Source of the DNA: Chloroflexi bacterium HGW-Chloroflexi-6 | Lineage (GTDB): Bacteria > Chloroflexota > Anaerolineae > Anaerolineales > Villigracilaceae | Length of the DNA: 64,000 nucleotides | Assembly: GCA_002840685.1 (NCBI GenBank) | Contig: PHBU01000001.1 | Coordinates: 451,676 to 515,675, forward strand | Direction of reading: 5' to 3' | Part shown: positions 22,940-30,497 of the stretch, piece after piece | How the letters are laid out: the number at the start of each line of letters is the position of its first letter | Position numbering within the stretch: the first letter of the stretch is position 1 | The notes under the pieces: model-generated | Told to the model about the DNA's origin: nothing | Database searches by the model: none | The model's input: the letters and a program-made list of their open reading frames with translations, nothing else | Program-made: the position numbers and the translations under genes

Positions 22940-24565
22940 ATGGAAACCATCCACTCGAACATCTCCCCCAATTCCTCGGAATTTATCGCCAACGCCGAAC
23001 ATCAGCGCGCCCTGGCGACGGAACTGCGCCAGCGGCTGGAGCTTGTCCGCCAGGGCGGCGGCCCCAAATACCGCGCCCGTCACGAAGAGCAGGGCAAACT
23101 CTTTGTGCGCGAACGGATTGAACGCCTGCTCGACCCCGGCTCGCCTTTTCTGGAACTCTCAGCTCTGGCCGCGGACGGCATGTACGGCGGAGACGCTCCC
23201 GGCGCAGGGATCGTGACCGGCATTGGACGGGTTGCGGAGCGCGAAGTGCTGATCGTCGCCAACGACGCCACCGTCAAGGGGGGAACGTATTTCCCGCTGA
23301 CGGTCAAAAAGCACCTGCGTGCCCAGCAGGTTGCTGAAGAAAATCATTTACCCTGCCTGTATCTGGTCGATTCGGGCGGGGCTTTTTTACCCCTGCAAGA
23401 TGAAGTTTTCCCCGACGCCAACCATTTTGGGCGCATTTTCTATAACCAGGCCCAGATGAGCGCCAAAGGCATTCCGCAGATCGCGGCGGTCATGGGAAGC
23501 TGCACGGCGGGCGGCGCTTACGTCCCGGCAATGAGCGATGAGGCGATCATCGTCAAAGGCACCGGCACGATTTTTCTGGGTGGGCCGCCGCTGGTCAAGG
23601 CAGCCACCGGCGAAGACGTTTCCGCCGAAGAACTGGGCGGCGCGGATGTTCATACCCGTAAAAGCGGTGTGGCCGACCATTTTGCCGAAGATGACGAGCA
23701 CGCGATCGAAATTTTGCGCGAGATCGTGGAGACGCTGCCAATAAAAGAAGAAAGAGGAAAGAATTCTTTCTTCTTTCCCCCTTCGCCGCCAGAAGAGCCT
23801 TTGTACGCGATGGAAGAAATTTATGGCATCCTGCCTCGCTCCTTCCGCGAATCGTACGATGTGCATGAGGTGATTGCCCGGCTGGTGGATGGCAGCAAAT
23901 TCCGCGAGTTCAAGGCGCGCTACGGCACGACCCTGGTGACCGGTTTTGCGCGGATTCACGGCTATCCGGTCGGGATCATCGCCAACAATGGCGTGCTTTT
24001 CAGTGAATCGGCATTGAAAGCCACCCATTTCATCGAGTTGTGCAACCAGCGCGGCATTCCGCTCTTATTTTTGCAGAACATCACCGGTTTTATGATCGGC
24101 AGGGAATATGAAGCGGGCGGCATCGCCAAAGACGGCGCGAAAATGGTGCACGCGGTCGCCACAGCGCGCGTCCCCAAGCTGACCGTGGTCATCGGCGGCT
24201 CGTTTGGCGCGGGCAATTACGGCATGTGCGGTCGGGCCTACAATCCGCGCTTTTTGTGGATGTGGCCGAATGCCAGGATATCCGTTATGGGCGGCGAACA
24301 GGCTGCGAACGTGCTGCTGACCGTCAAACAAGATCAGTTGGCGCGGGAAGCCAAACCACCCCTGACCAATGAACAGGCAGACGAGTTCAAACGCCCTATT
24401 CTGGAAAAATACGAAAACGAAGGCAATCCTTACCATTCAACGGCCCGCCTGTGGGACGATGGCGTGATCGACCCCGTGGATACGCGTCAGGTGTTGGGGC
24501 TGGCCTTATCGGTGGTGCTGAATGCGCCGGTCGAAGATCAACATTTTGGCGTGTTCAGGATGTAG
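22940..24565 (+). CDS. mccB: Acyl-CoA carboxylase carboxyltransferase subunit, methylcrotonyl-CoA type
   Basis: Protein of 541 residues from the ATG at 22940; a TTG nine bases earlier is less likely. The match to MCC beta chains is strong by eye: [74 protein letters not shown], and [21 protein letters not shown]. It transfers the carboxyl group from carboxybiotin to 3-methylcrotonyl-CoA (leucine breakdown) or a related acyl-CoA. Residues about 270-285 ([16 protein letters not shown]) are encoded by a palindromic repeat absent from family members I know. The biotin carboxylase partner lies 2.5 kb downstream, separated by four other genes. Confidence 0.92.
   Translation: METIHSNISPNSSEFIANAEHQRALATELRQRLELVRQGGGPKYRARHEEQGKLFVRERIERLLDPGSPFLELSALAADGMYGGDAPGAGIVTGIGRVAEREVLIVANDATVKGGTYFPLTVKKHLRAQQVAEENHLPCLYLVDSGGAFLPLQDEVFPDANHFGRIFYNQAQMSAKGIPQIAAVMGSCTAGGAYVPAMSDEAIIVKGTGTIFLGGPPLVKAATGEDVSAEELGGADVHTRKSGVADHFAEDDEHAIEILREIVETLPIKEERGKNSFFFPPSPPEEPLYAMEEIYGILPRSFRESYDVHEVIARLVDGSKFREFKARYGTTLVTGFARIHGYPVGIIANNGVLFSESALKATHFIELCNQRGIPLLFLQNITGFMIGREYEAGGIAKDGAKMVHAVATARVPKLTVVIGGSFGAGNYGMCGRAYNPRFLWMWPNARISVMGGEQAANVLLTVKQDQLAREAKPPLTNEQADEFKRPILEKYENEGNPYHSTARLWDDGVIDPVDTRQVLGLALSVVLNAPVEDQHFGVFRM
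23745..23783. repeat. Palindromic A/G-C/T repeat inside the carboxyltransferase gene
   Basis: The stretch is a near-perfect dyad centred on GAATTC, with arms AGAAAGAGGAAAGAA and its complement differing at two places. It keeps the reading frame and encodes a charged then aromatic/Pro loop. Its left arm resembles GAAAGAAGAAAGAGG just after the same gene's stop (24573-24586). Confidence 0.8.
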
Positions 24566-25100
24566 AAAGTGGAAAGAAGAAAGAGGGTCCTTGGCCATGA
24601 AATACACCGAATGGCTAAAAACCGTTCCACCAGAGATTACCAACGATCCAATCTGGAAACTGGATGTCTATCAATTGGCTTTGTTCGCAGGTGACATTGG
24701 TTGGCACGATGTGCTTGCCCTATCGAAGAAACCGATGATGCTCAGTGTTGCAGATCAGCTTCATCGCGCCCTTGGTTCGATTAGCGCCAATCTCACTGAG
24801 GGTTACTCTCGCAGCAAAGGGTCCGACCGCGCCCGTTTTATTGAATATGCGCTCGGTTCTGCCCGTGAAAGCCGGGATTGGTATTTTAAATCCCGACATG
24901 TCTTGTCTCCGGAAATCATTAAACATCGTCTTGAACTGACAACTCGTCTCGTCAGCATGTTGGCTCCAATGATCAGTCATCAAAGAAAAAACTCCATTCG
25001 CGAAGAACAGGCTGACTACATCGCATTATATTTATCAGATCCTTCTGCTGATTCAGAAATTCCATTGCCGTAACACTTCTTTCGTCTTTCATTTTTCTTA
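24561..25100 (+). mobile_element. Candidate S23 cassette 1: four-helix-bundle gene between inverted-repeat arms
   Basis: The left arm (24562-24588, TAGAAAGTGGAAAGAAGAAAG...) begins at the stop codon of the carboxyltransferase. An imperfect complement lies at 25075-25100 (CTTCTTTCGTCTTTCATTTTTC). Between them is one complete S23-family gene. The design recalls 23S rRNA intervening sequences, where an S23 ORF sits in a long stem. Mobility is inferred; no transposase is present. Confidence 0.45.
24597..25073 (+). CDS. S23/IVP-family four-helix-bundle protein
   Basis: Protein of 158 residues, fully helical by eye, with the family core ALGSISANLTEGYSR and ALGSARESRDWYFKS. The family was first found as proteins encoded in 23S rRNA intervening sequences. 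Distant relatives include the Avd protein of diversity-generating retroelements; no reverse transcriptase occurs here. A pentamer with a basic pore binding RNA or DNA is known for relatives. The ATG at 24597 is chosen because the protein aligns from MKYTEWL with its paralogue at 26606; a longer frame reaches into the carboxyltransferase. Its C-terminal tail (about 35 residues) is variable. Confidence 0.85.
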   Translation: MKYTEWLKTVPPEITNDPIWKLDVYQLALFAGDIGWHDVLALSKKPMMLSVADQLHRALGSISANLTEGYSRSKGSDRARFIEYALGSARESRDWYFKSRHVLSPEIIKHRLELTTRLVSMLAPMISHQRKNSIREEQADYIALYLSDPSADSEIPLP

Positions 25101-25114
25101 CGCGGAGCACAAGC

Positions 25115-25600
25115 ATGTCTCTAAACCAAACCCCAAACAGCCCCCATCACTTTTTCTCCCAACTCGCCGGTCACTGGACAGGCACATCCAAACTATGGAT
25201 CGAGCCGGACAAGCTGGCCGACGAATCGCCGGTCATGGGCAGTATTCAACTGGTCTTGGAAGGCCGTTTTGCCATTTATCTCTACCAGGGCTCGATCGAA
25301 GGTGAACCCCAGCATGGCATGTTCACCTTTGGCTACAACACCACCCTCGAGCAATTCGAAGCCAGTTGGGTGGATAGCTTCCACAGCCAGACCGCCATCA
25401 TGTTCTGCACCGGCAACGCCAAAGAGAATGGATTCTGGGTGCTCGGCAGTTATCCCGACCCCACCGGCGGCCCGGATTGGGGCTGGCGCACTGAACTGGA
25501 ATTGTCCGACCCCAATCACCTGAACATCACTGCCTACAACATCACGCCTGAAGGCGAAGAAGCCAAAGCAACCGAAACCAGGCTGGAGCGGGTCAAATGA
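25115..25600 (+). CDS. DUF1579-family protein
   Basis: Soluble protein of 161 residues with the DUF1579 opening HHFFSQLAGHWTGTSKLWIEP, a central GRFAIYLYQGSIEGEPQHG and an ending of beta strands. Members are beta-barrel proteins of unknown function, perhaps lipocalin-like. It overlaps the downstream epimerase-like gene by ATGA (4 bp), implying coupled translation and possibly shared function. It lies between the two S23 cassettes within the split carboxylase cluster. Confidence 0.85.
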   Translation: MSLNQTPNSPHHFFSQLAGHWTGTSKLWIEPDKLADESPVMGSIQLVLEGRFAIYLYQGSIEGEPQHGMFTFGYNTTLEQFEASWVDSFHSQTAIMFCTGNAKENGFWVLGSYPDPTGGPDWGWRTELELSDPNHLNITAYNITPEGEEAKATETRLERVK

Positions 25601-26589
25601 ACATACTCATCATCGGCGGAACGCGTTTTTTGGGGCGTCACCTGGTCGACTCGGCCCTCGCACGCGGACATCAGCTGACTTTATTTAATCGAGGCAAGTC
25701 GAACCGGACGCTTTTTCCAACGCTCGAAACCATCATCGGCAACCGGAAACATGATCTCGGGCAACTGACCTCCCGCAGCTTTGATGCCGTTATCGATACT
25801 TGCGGCTACTTCCCGCGCAATGTGCGCCTTGCAGCGCAAACCTTGAAAGATGTGGTCAAATCCTACGTTTTCATCTCCAGCATCTCAGCCTACGCCGATG
25901 TCTCGCAAATCGGGATCACCGAAGATTCCCCGCTGGCAAGCATGCCCGATGAAACAGTCGAAGAGATCAACGGTGAAACCTACGGCCCCCTCAAAGTGCT
26001 CTGCGAAAAAGCTGTGCAGGCCGAATTCACAGACCGGGCGCTGATCATCCGCCCTGGCCTGATCGTCGGCCCATACGACCCAACCGACCGCTTCACCTAT
26101 TGGCCGGTGCGCGTTGCCCGCGGCGGAGATGTGCTCGCCCCCGAAGCTCCAAACGTGCCGGTACAGATCATCGACGGGCGCGATCTGGCCGAATTTACGA
26201 TCAAGCTGATCGAGCAAAAAGCGGCCGGCACCTACAACGTCACCGGCCCCGATTACGAACTGACCTTTGGCGCGATGCTCGAAACCTGCAAACAGGTCAG
26301 CGACAGCGACGCAGTCTTCCACTGGGCTTCTGTGGAATTTCTGGAACAAAACAAGGTTGCCGCCTGGAGCGACATGCCGGTCTGGGTGCCCAATACCCCC
26401 GAAAACGCCGGTTTCTCAAAGGTTGATATCTCCAAGGCCATCGCCGCCGGGCTGACTTTCCGGCCCCTGGCCAACACTGTCCGCGACAGCATCGAGTGGG
26501 CAAAAACCCGTTCGGCAGAGTATGCCTGGCAGGCGGGGTTGACCGCAGAGCGTGAATCAGAGCTGGTAAAACTGATGCGTGAAACGTAA
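25597..26589 (+). CDS. NAD-dependent epimerase/dehydratase-like extended SDR
   Basis: Protein of 330 residues with a Rossmann start MNILIIGGTRFLGRHLV, the SDR serine region VFISSISAYAD, and the tyrosine/lysine pair in ETYGPLKVLCE. It resembles CSP41/isoflavone-reductase-like extended SDRs; the substrate is unknown. Start overlaps DUF1579 by 4 bp. The last residues (MRET, stop) are encoded by the left arm of the second S23 cassette, so the 3' end of this gene may have been rewritten by that insertion. Confidence 0.87.
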   Translation: MNILIIGGTRFLGRHLVDSALARGHQLTLFNRGKSNRTLFPTLETIIGNRKHDLGQLTSRSFDAVIDTCGYFPRNVRLAAQTLKDVVKSYVFISSISAYADVSQIGITEDSPLASMPDETVEEINGETYGPLKVLCEKAVQAEFTDRALIIRPGLIVGPYDPTDRFTYWPVRVARGGDVLAPEAPNVPVQIIDGRDLAEFTIKLIEQKAAGTYNVTGPDYELTFGAMLETCKQVSDSDAVFHWASVEFLEQNKVAAWSDMPVWVPNTPENAGFSKVDISKAIAAGLTFRPLANTVRDSIEWAKTRSAEYAWQAGLTAERESELVKLMRET

Positions 26590-27119
26590 AACGTGAGGAA
26601 CCTGGATGACTTTTGATGAATGGGCAGCGAATTTGCCAGAAGAAATCAAAGGCGATACTTTGTGGAAGATGGAAGCCTACCGTCTGGCCTTGTTCGCGAC
26701 CGAAATTGGCTGGCATGATGTCACTGAATTGATGAAAGATCATCGAACGCTTGGCCTTGCCGACCAGTTATATCGTGCCCTTGGTTCGATCAGCGCCAAC
26801 CTGGCCGAAGGATATTCGCATCACACCGGGAAATCCCGCGCCCAATACTATCAATATGCGCTTGGTTCCGCCCGTGAAAGCCGGGACTGGTATTACAAAG
26901 CACACCACATTCTCAAAGACGAAGTTACCCGGCATCGCATCTCACTGCTGACACAAATCATCAAACTCTTACTAACCATGATTCCCCAGCAGCGAGGCAC
27001 AACCATCCGCGAAGAACGTGCTCAATACAATACTATTTCAGCTACAATCTCATCTGAACCGGTTCCCTTCCCTTAACCCATCATGTCTCATTTTTCACGT
27101 TTCAACACTCACGTTTCAC
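26577..27119 (+). mobile_element. Candidate S23 cassette 2: four-helix-bundle gene between inverted-repeat arms
   Basis: The left arm GCGTGAAACGTAAAACGTGA (26577-26596) supplies the epimerase stop codon. The right side (27096-27119) contains CACGTTTCAACACTCACGTT, roughly its complement, and ends directly at the ATG of the biotin carboxylase. One S23 gene lies between. Same architecture as cassette 1 but with an unrelated arm sequence. Confidence 0.45.
26606..27076 (+). CDS. S23/IVP-family four-helix-bundle protein, paralogue
   Basis: Protein of 156 residues closely related to the one at 24597. Both have DEW/TEWL-type starts, FA(T/G)(E/D)IGWHDV, RALGSISANLAEGYS, ALGSARESRDWYYK, and RE(E/R) motifs before a variable tail. 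They probably arose by duplication or by separate insertions of the same family. As for its paralogue, RNA or DNA binding is the usual suggestion and no function is established. It runs in the same direction as the neighbouring genes. Confidence 0.85.
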   Translation: MTFDEWAANLPEEIKGDTLWKMEAYRLALFATEIGWHDVTELMKDHRTLGLADQLYRALGSISANLAEGYSHHTGKSRAQYYQYALGSARESRDWYYKAHHILKDEVTRHRISLLTQIIKLLLTMIPQQRGTTIREERAQYNTISATISSEPVPFP

Positions 27120-28619
27120 ATGCCCCTTACCCCGCCATTTAACAAAGTTCTCATCGCCAACCGTGGAGAGATTGCCATCCGCATCCTGCGCGCCTGCAAA
27201 GAACTCGGGATCAAAACCGTTGCGGTCTACGCTGAGGCGGATGCCAATGCCATGCACGTGCGCCTGGCGGATGAGGCGATTCTGCTTGGGGCCTCTGCGC
27301 CAAAAGAGTCATATCTCAACATCGAGAAAATTCTGGATGCGGCCAGGCAAACCGACGCACAGGCCATCCATCCCGGGTACGGATTCCTGTCCGAGAACGC
27401 GGACTTTGCCGATGCGGTTTCTGCCGCCGGGCTGACCTTTATCGGCCCGCCCGCCAGCGCCATCCGCGCGATGGGCGACAAAGCCCGGGCCAAGATCACG
27501 ATGAAAGCTGCCGGGGTGCCAACCGTTCCCGGTGCCGAGGGGCTGTCCGCGCTGGATGAGTATCTCGCAGCAGCGGAGCAGATCGGGTATCCCATTTTGG
27601 TCAAAGCGGCGGCCGGGGGCGGCGGAAAAGGCATGCGCCTGGTCCGTTCCGCATCAGAAATGGCCGAAGCGCTCGAGGCAGCCCGGCGTGAATCTCAAAA
27701 TGCCTTTGGCGATGAGCGCCTGCTGATCGAAAAATATATCGAAAACGCCCACCACATCGAATTCCAGGTTTTTGGCGACCAGCACGGCAACTTGGTGCAT
27801 CTTTTTGAGCGCGAATGTTCGGTGCAGCGCCGCCACCAGAAAATCATCGAGGAATCCCCCTCGCCGCTGCTGACGCCCGAACTTCGCGAAAAAATGGGCG
27901 CTGCTGCCGTTAATGCTGCCAGGGCTGTCAATTATTTCAATGCAGGCACGATCGAGTTTATTTATGATTCTCTGCTCTCCAGCTTCTACTTTCTGGAGAT
28001 GAACACCCGCCTGCAAGTCGAACACCCTGTTACAGAGGCCGTTACCGGACTGGATTTGGCCCAGTGGCAAATTCGGGTGGCCGCTGGCGAGAAATTCCCG
28101 TTTGCACAGGGTGATCTGTCCCAGCGCGGGCATGCCATCGAGTGCCGAATTTATGCAGAAGACCCGGCCAACGGTTTTTTACCGTCCACGGGCAAGATCT
28201 TGCAATTTATCGCGCCGCAAGGCCCGGGGATCCGCGTCGATGCAGGTTTGGCGAATGACACAGAAGTGACTCACTTCTACGATCCGCTGCTGGCGAAGAT
28301 CATCGTTAGCGCAGAAACGCGCGAGGCGGCCATCCGGCGCATGCAGCTCGCGCTCAAAGAGACCGTTTTGCACGGCGTCGCCAGCAACCTGGACTTTTTA
28401 CAGGCCATCCTGGCGCACCCGGACTTTGCCGAAGGCAAGATTCACACCAAATGGGTGGAGACAAGTTTCGATTGGCAGCCTGCAAATGCGCCGCTCGAGG
28501 CGCTGATTGCGGCTGCACTAACAGACACAATGGTTGAAAATCGAAAATCACAGATCACAAGTTCAAATGAGCCTGACCCTTTCAGCCCGTGGAAGAGTGG
28601 CAGCCGGTTTCGGGTATAA
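27120..28619 (+). CDS. Biotin carboxylase subunit of an acyl-CoA carboxylase, without carrier domain
   Basis: Protein of 499 residues from the ATG at 27120; an upstream in-frame start lies inside the S23 gene. Biotin carboxylase marks: FNKVLIANRGEIAIRILRA, IHPGYGFLSENADFA, the ATP-grasp loop KAAAGGGGKGMRLV, and EMNTRLQVEHPVTE. It carboxylates biotin with bicarbonate and ATP. The tail ends in DPFSPWKSGSRFRV, which looks like the start of the BT linker found in MccA/PccA-type chains, and then stops. The BT and biotinyl domains are therefore missing, and no carrier gene is seen in the window. Confidence 0.92.
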   Translation: MPLTPPFNKVLIANRGEIAIRILRACKELGIKTVAVYAEADANAMHVRLADEAILLGASAPKESYLNIEKILDAARQTDAQAIHPGYGFLSENADFADAVSAAGLTFIGPPASAIRAMGDKARAKITMKAAGVPTVPGAEGLSALDEYLAAAEQIGYPILVKAAAGGGGKGMRLVRSASEMAEALEAARRESQNAFGDERLLIEKYIENAHHIEFQVFGDQHGNLVHLFERECSVQRRHQKIIEESPSPLLTPELREKMGAAAVNAARAVNYFNAGTIEFIYDSLLSSFYFLEMNTRLQVEHPVTEAVTGLDLAQWQIRVAAGEKFPFAQGDLSQRGHAIECRIYAEDPANGFLPSTGKILQFIAPQGPGIRVDAGLANDTEVTHFYDPLLAKIIVSAETREAAIRRMQLALKETVLHGVASNLDFLQAILAHPDFAEGKIHTKWVETSFDWQPANAPLEALIAAALTDTMVENRKSQITSSNEPDPFSPWKSGSRFRV

Positions 28620-28620
28620 T
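28615..28620 (+). promoter_or_regulatory. -10 box of gatC, leaderless type
   Basis: TATAAT overlaps the stop codon of the biotin carboxylase and ends 7 nt before the gatC ATG (28628). No -35 consensus is obvious. A start at or next to the ATG is predicted. Confidence 0.5.
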
Positions 28621-28627
28621 CGCCCGC

Positions 28628-28918
28628 ATGTCTGATCTTACCCTGCAAGAAGTTGAACATATTGCCAAACTGGCCCGGCTCGAATTGACCGACGAGGAAA
28701 AGGCGCGTTACCGCGAACAGCTCTCGGCCATTCTTGAGCATGTTGCCCGCTTACAGGAATTGGACACCTCCGATATTCCGCCGATGTCTGCGGTTTTTGG
28801 CGGCGAAAGCCACCTGCGCGCCGATCAATCCCGCCCCGGCCTGACCACCGAAGCCCTGCTGAAAAACGCCCCGGAGCAGGAAAAATCCCAGTTTAAAATA
28901 CCGCCAGTGTTTGAGTAA
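28628..28918 (+). CDS. gatC: Asp-tRNA(Asn)/Glu-tRNA(Gln) amidotransferase subunit C
   Basis: Protein of 96 residues, the usual size for GatC, which stabilises the GatCAB amidotransferase that converts misacylated Glu-tRNA(Gln) or Asp-tRNA(Asn). Marks: LQEVEHIAKLARLELTDEE and an ending FKIPPVFE. The start at 28628 matches the family; a longer frame would read through the promoter. gatA follows after a repeat-filled gap of 77 bp. gatB is not in the window. Confidence 0.95.
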   Translation: MSDLTLQEVEHIAKLARLELTDEEKARYREQLSAILEHVARLQELDTSDIPPMSAVFGGESHLRADQSRPGLTTEALLKNAPEQEKSQFKIPPVFE

Positions 28919-28924
28919 AAATGT

Positions 28925-28995
28925 CAGGTATCAGGTGTCAGGTGTCAGGTAAAAACTGGCAGACCTGACACCTGACACCTCGCGCCTGATACCTT
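28925..28995. repeat. CAGGTGTCAGGT-type inverted repeat between gatC and gatA
   Basis: AGGTATCAGG (28926-28935) pairs with CCTGATACCT (28985-28994). Inside it, the GTGTCAGGTGTCAGGT block near 28934-28950 pairs with ACCTGACACCTGACAC near 28963-28978. The gatA ATG lies one base after the repeat, so initiation is from within or beside the stem and no Shine-Dalgarno is present. Confidence 0.85.
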
Positions 28996-30486
28996 ATGAC
29001 CCTAACCGACCTGACCCTGACCGAAGCCCAGACCCTGCTGCAAAAGGGCGAAATTTCCAGCCGCGAACTGACTCAGGCTCACCTCGAGCGCATCGCCGCG
29101 CTGGATGGAGCTTTGCATTCCTTTTTGCATGTCGATGCCGAAGGGGCGTTGATCCAGGCGGATGAGGCAGACCAAAGACGGCGCGCAGGGGCGCATCGCG
29201 ATGCGCCCCTACTTGGAATCCCCCTGGCAGTTAAAGATGTTCTCGTGGTGGACGGAATGCCCTGCACCTGCGGCTCGAAGATCCTTGAAGGCTACCGCCC
29301 ACCATTCACCGCCACAGCCGTGCAAAAACTACAGGCGGCGGGGATGGTCATCCTCGGCAAGACCAACACCGACGAATTTGCGATGGGCTCCAGTACTGAG
29401 AACTCAGCCTATGGCGTGACTCACAACCCCTGGGATGTGGAGCGCGTGCCGGGCGGCTCTTCAGGCGGATCGGCGGCGGCGGTTGCAGCGCGCTTTGCGA
29501 CGCTGGCGCTGGGCTCGGATACGGGCGGCAGTGTCCGCCAACCGGCCTCGTTCTGCGGTGTGACAGGACTCAAACCAACCTACGGACGGGTTTCGCGCTA
29601 CGGGCTGGTAGCCTACGGCTCGTCGCTCGACAGTGTCGGCGCTTTTGGACGCTCCGCCCAGGATGTGGCGGCGGTCTTCAGCGCGATGTCTGGCCGCGAT
29701 GAACTGGATGCCACCTCGCAGGATGTCCCCGTTCCGAATGTTGATTTGCGATTAAACGGCGAACGGCCCCTGCGCGGAGTCCGCATCGGCGTGCCGCAAG
29801 AATATTTTATTGACGGTATCCAGGCCGAGGTGGAAAGCGCCGTGCGCGAAGCCATCCGCCAGCTGCAAGGCCTGGGCGCGGAAATAGTCCCCGTCAGCCT
29901 GCCGCACACCCAATACGCGCTTCCTGTTTATTACCTGATCGCCCCGGCGGAGGCTTCGGCCAACCTGGCGCGTTTCGATGGCATCCGTTATGGCCCGCGC
30001 GTGACGGGCAATTCGATGTGGGATGTTTTTACCAAGACGCGCGGCGAGAAGTTTGGCGATGAGGCCACCCGGCGTATCATGCTCGGCACGTATGCGCTGT
30101 CAGCAGGCTATTACGATGCTTTTTACGGCCAGGCCCAAAAAGTGCGCACGCTGATCCGGCGCGATTTTGAGCAGGTCTTTACCCAGGTTGATGCGGTTGC
30201 CTGCCCGGTTGCGCCGACCACTGCCTTTAAGATCGGCGCCCACGGCGATGCGCAGCACTTCGATCCACTGGCAATGTACCTGGAAGATGTCTTCAGCCTG
30301 CCCGCCAACCTGGCCGGGGTACCGGGGCTGGCTTTCCCGGTCGGCTTCGACGCGGGCGGCTTGCCGGTCGGGATGCAGTTGATGGGGCCGCATTTTGGCG
30401 AGGCCGGCCTGCTGCGCACGGCGCACGCTTACCAGCAGGCGACCGATTGGCATTTGGCGAAGCCGACCATGGAAGACGGACGATAG
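28996..30486 (+). CDS. gatA: Asp-tRNA(Asn)/Glu-tRNA(Gln) amidotransferase subunit A
   Basis: Amidase-signature enzyme of 496 residues. Its triad is Lys80 (IPLAVKD), the cis-Ser in PGGSSGGSAAA, and the nucleophile Ser179 in SDTGGSVR. It releases ammonia from glutamine for the GatB kinase/transferase. The loop just before the catalytic lysine (RRRAGAHRDAPL) is encoded in part by a perfect 24-bp palindrome and is about two residues longer than in homologues I remember. Otherwise the length is normal and the protein should be active. Confidence 0.95.
   Translation: MTLTDLTLTEAQTLLQKGEISSRELTQAHLERIAALDGALHSFLHVDAEGALIQADEADQRRRAGAHRDAPLLGIPLAVKDVLVVDGMPCTCGSKILEGYRPPFTATAVQKLQAAGMVILGKTNTDEFAMGSSTENSAYGVTHNPWDVERVPGGSSGGSAAAVAARFATLALGSDTGGSVRQPASFCGVTGLKPTYGRVSRYGLVAYGSSLDSVGAFGRSAQDVAAVFSAMSGRDELDATSQDVPVPNVDLRLNGERPLRGVRIGVPQEYFIDGIQAEVESAVREAIRQLQGLGAEIVPVSLPHTQYALPVYYLIAPAEASANLARFDGIRYGPRVTGNSMWDVFTKTRGEKFGDEATRRIMLGTYALSAGYYDAFYGQAQKVRTLIRRDFEQVFTQVDAVACPVAPTTAFKIGAHGDAQHFDPLAMYLEDVFSLPANLAGVPGLAFPVGFDAGGLPVGMQLMGPHFGEAGLLRTAHAYQQATDWHLAKPTMEDGR
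29187..29210. repeat. GTAGGGGC-type palindrome inside gatA
   Basis: AGGGGCGCATCG and its exact complement CGATGCGCCCCT abut to make a perfect 24-bp palindrome in frame. It is followed by AC, extending the match to the CGCCCCTAC end seen in other members of this repeat type. A 12-mer just upstream (AGACCAAAGACG, 29169-29180) recurs at the gatA 3' end (30485-30496). Confidence 0.88.
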
Positions 30487-30497
30487 ACCAAAGACGA

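Noticed and set aside
24597..27076. Diversity-generating retroelement suggested by S23/Avd-like proteins
   Set aside because: No reverse transcriptase, template repeat or variable-repeat target is present nearby.
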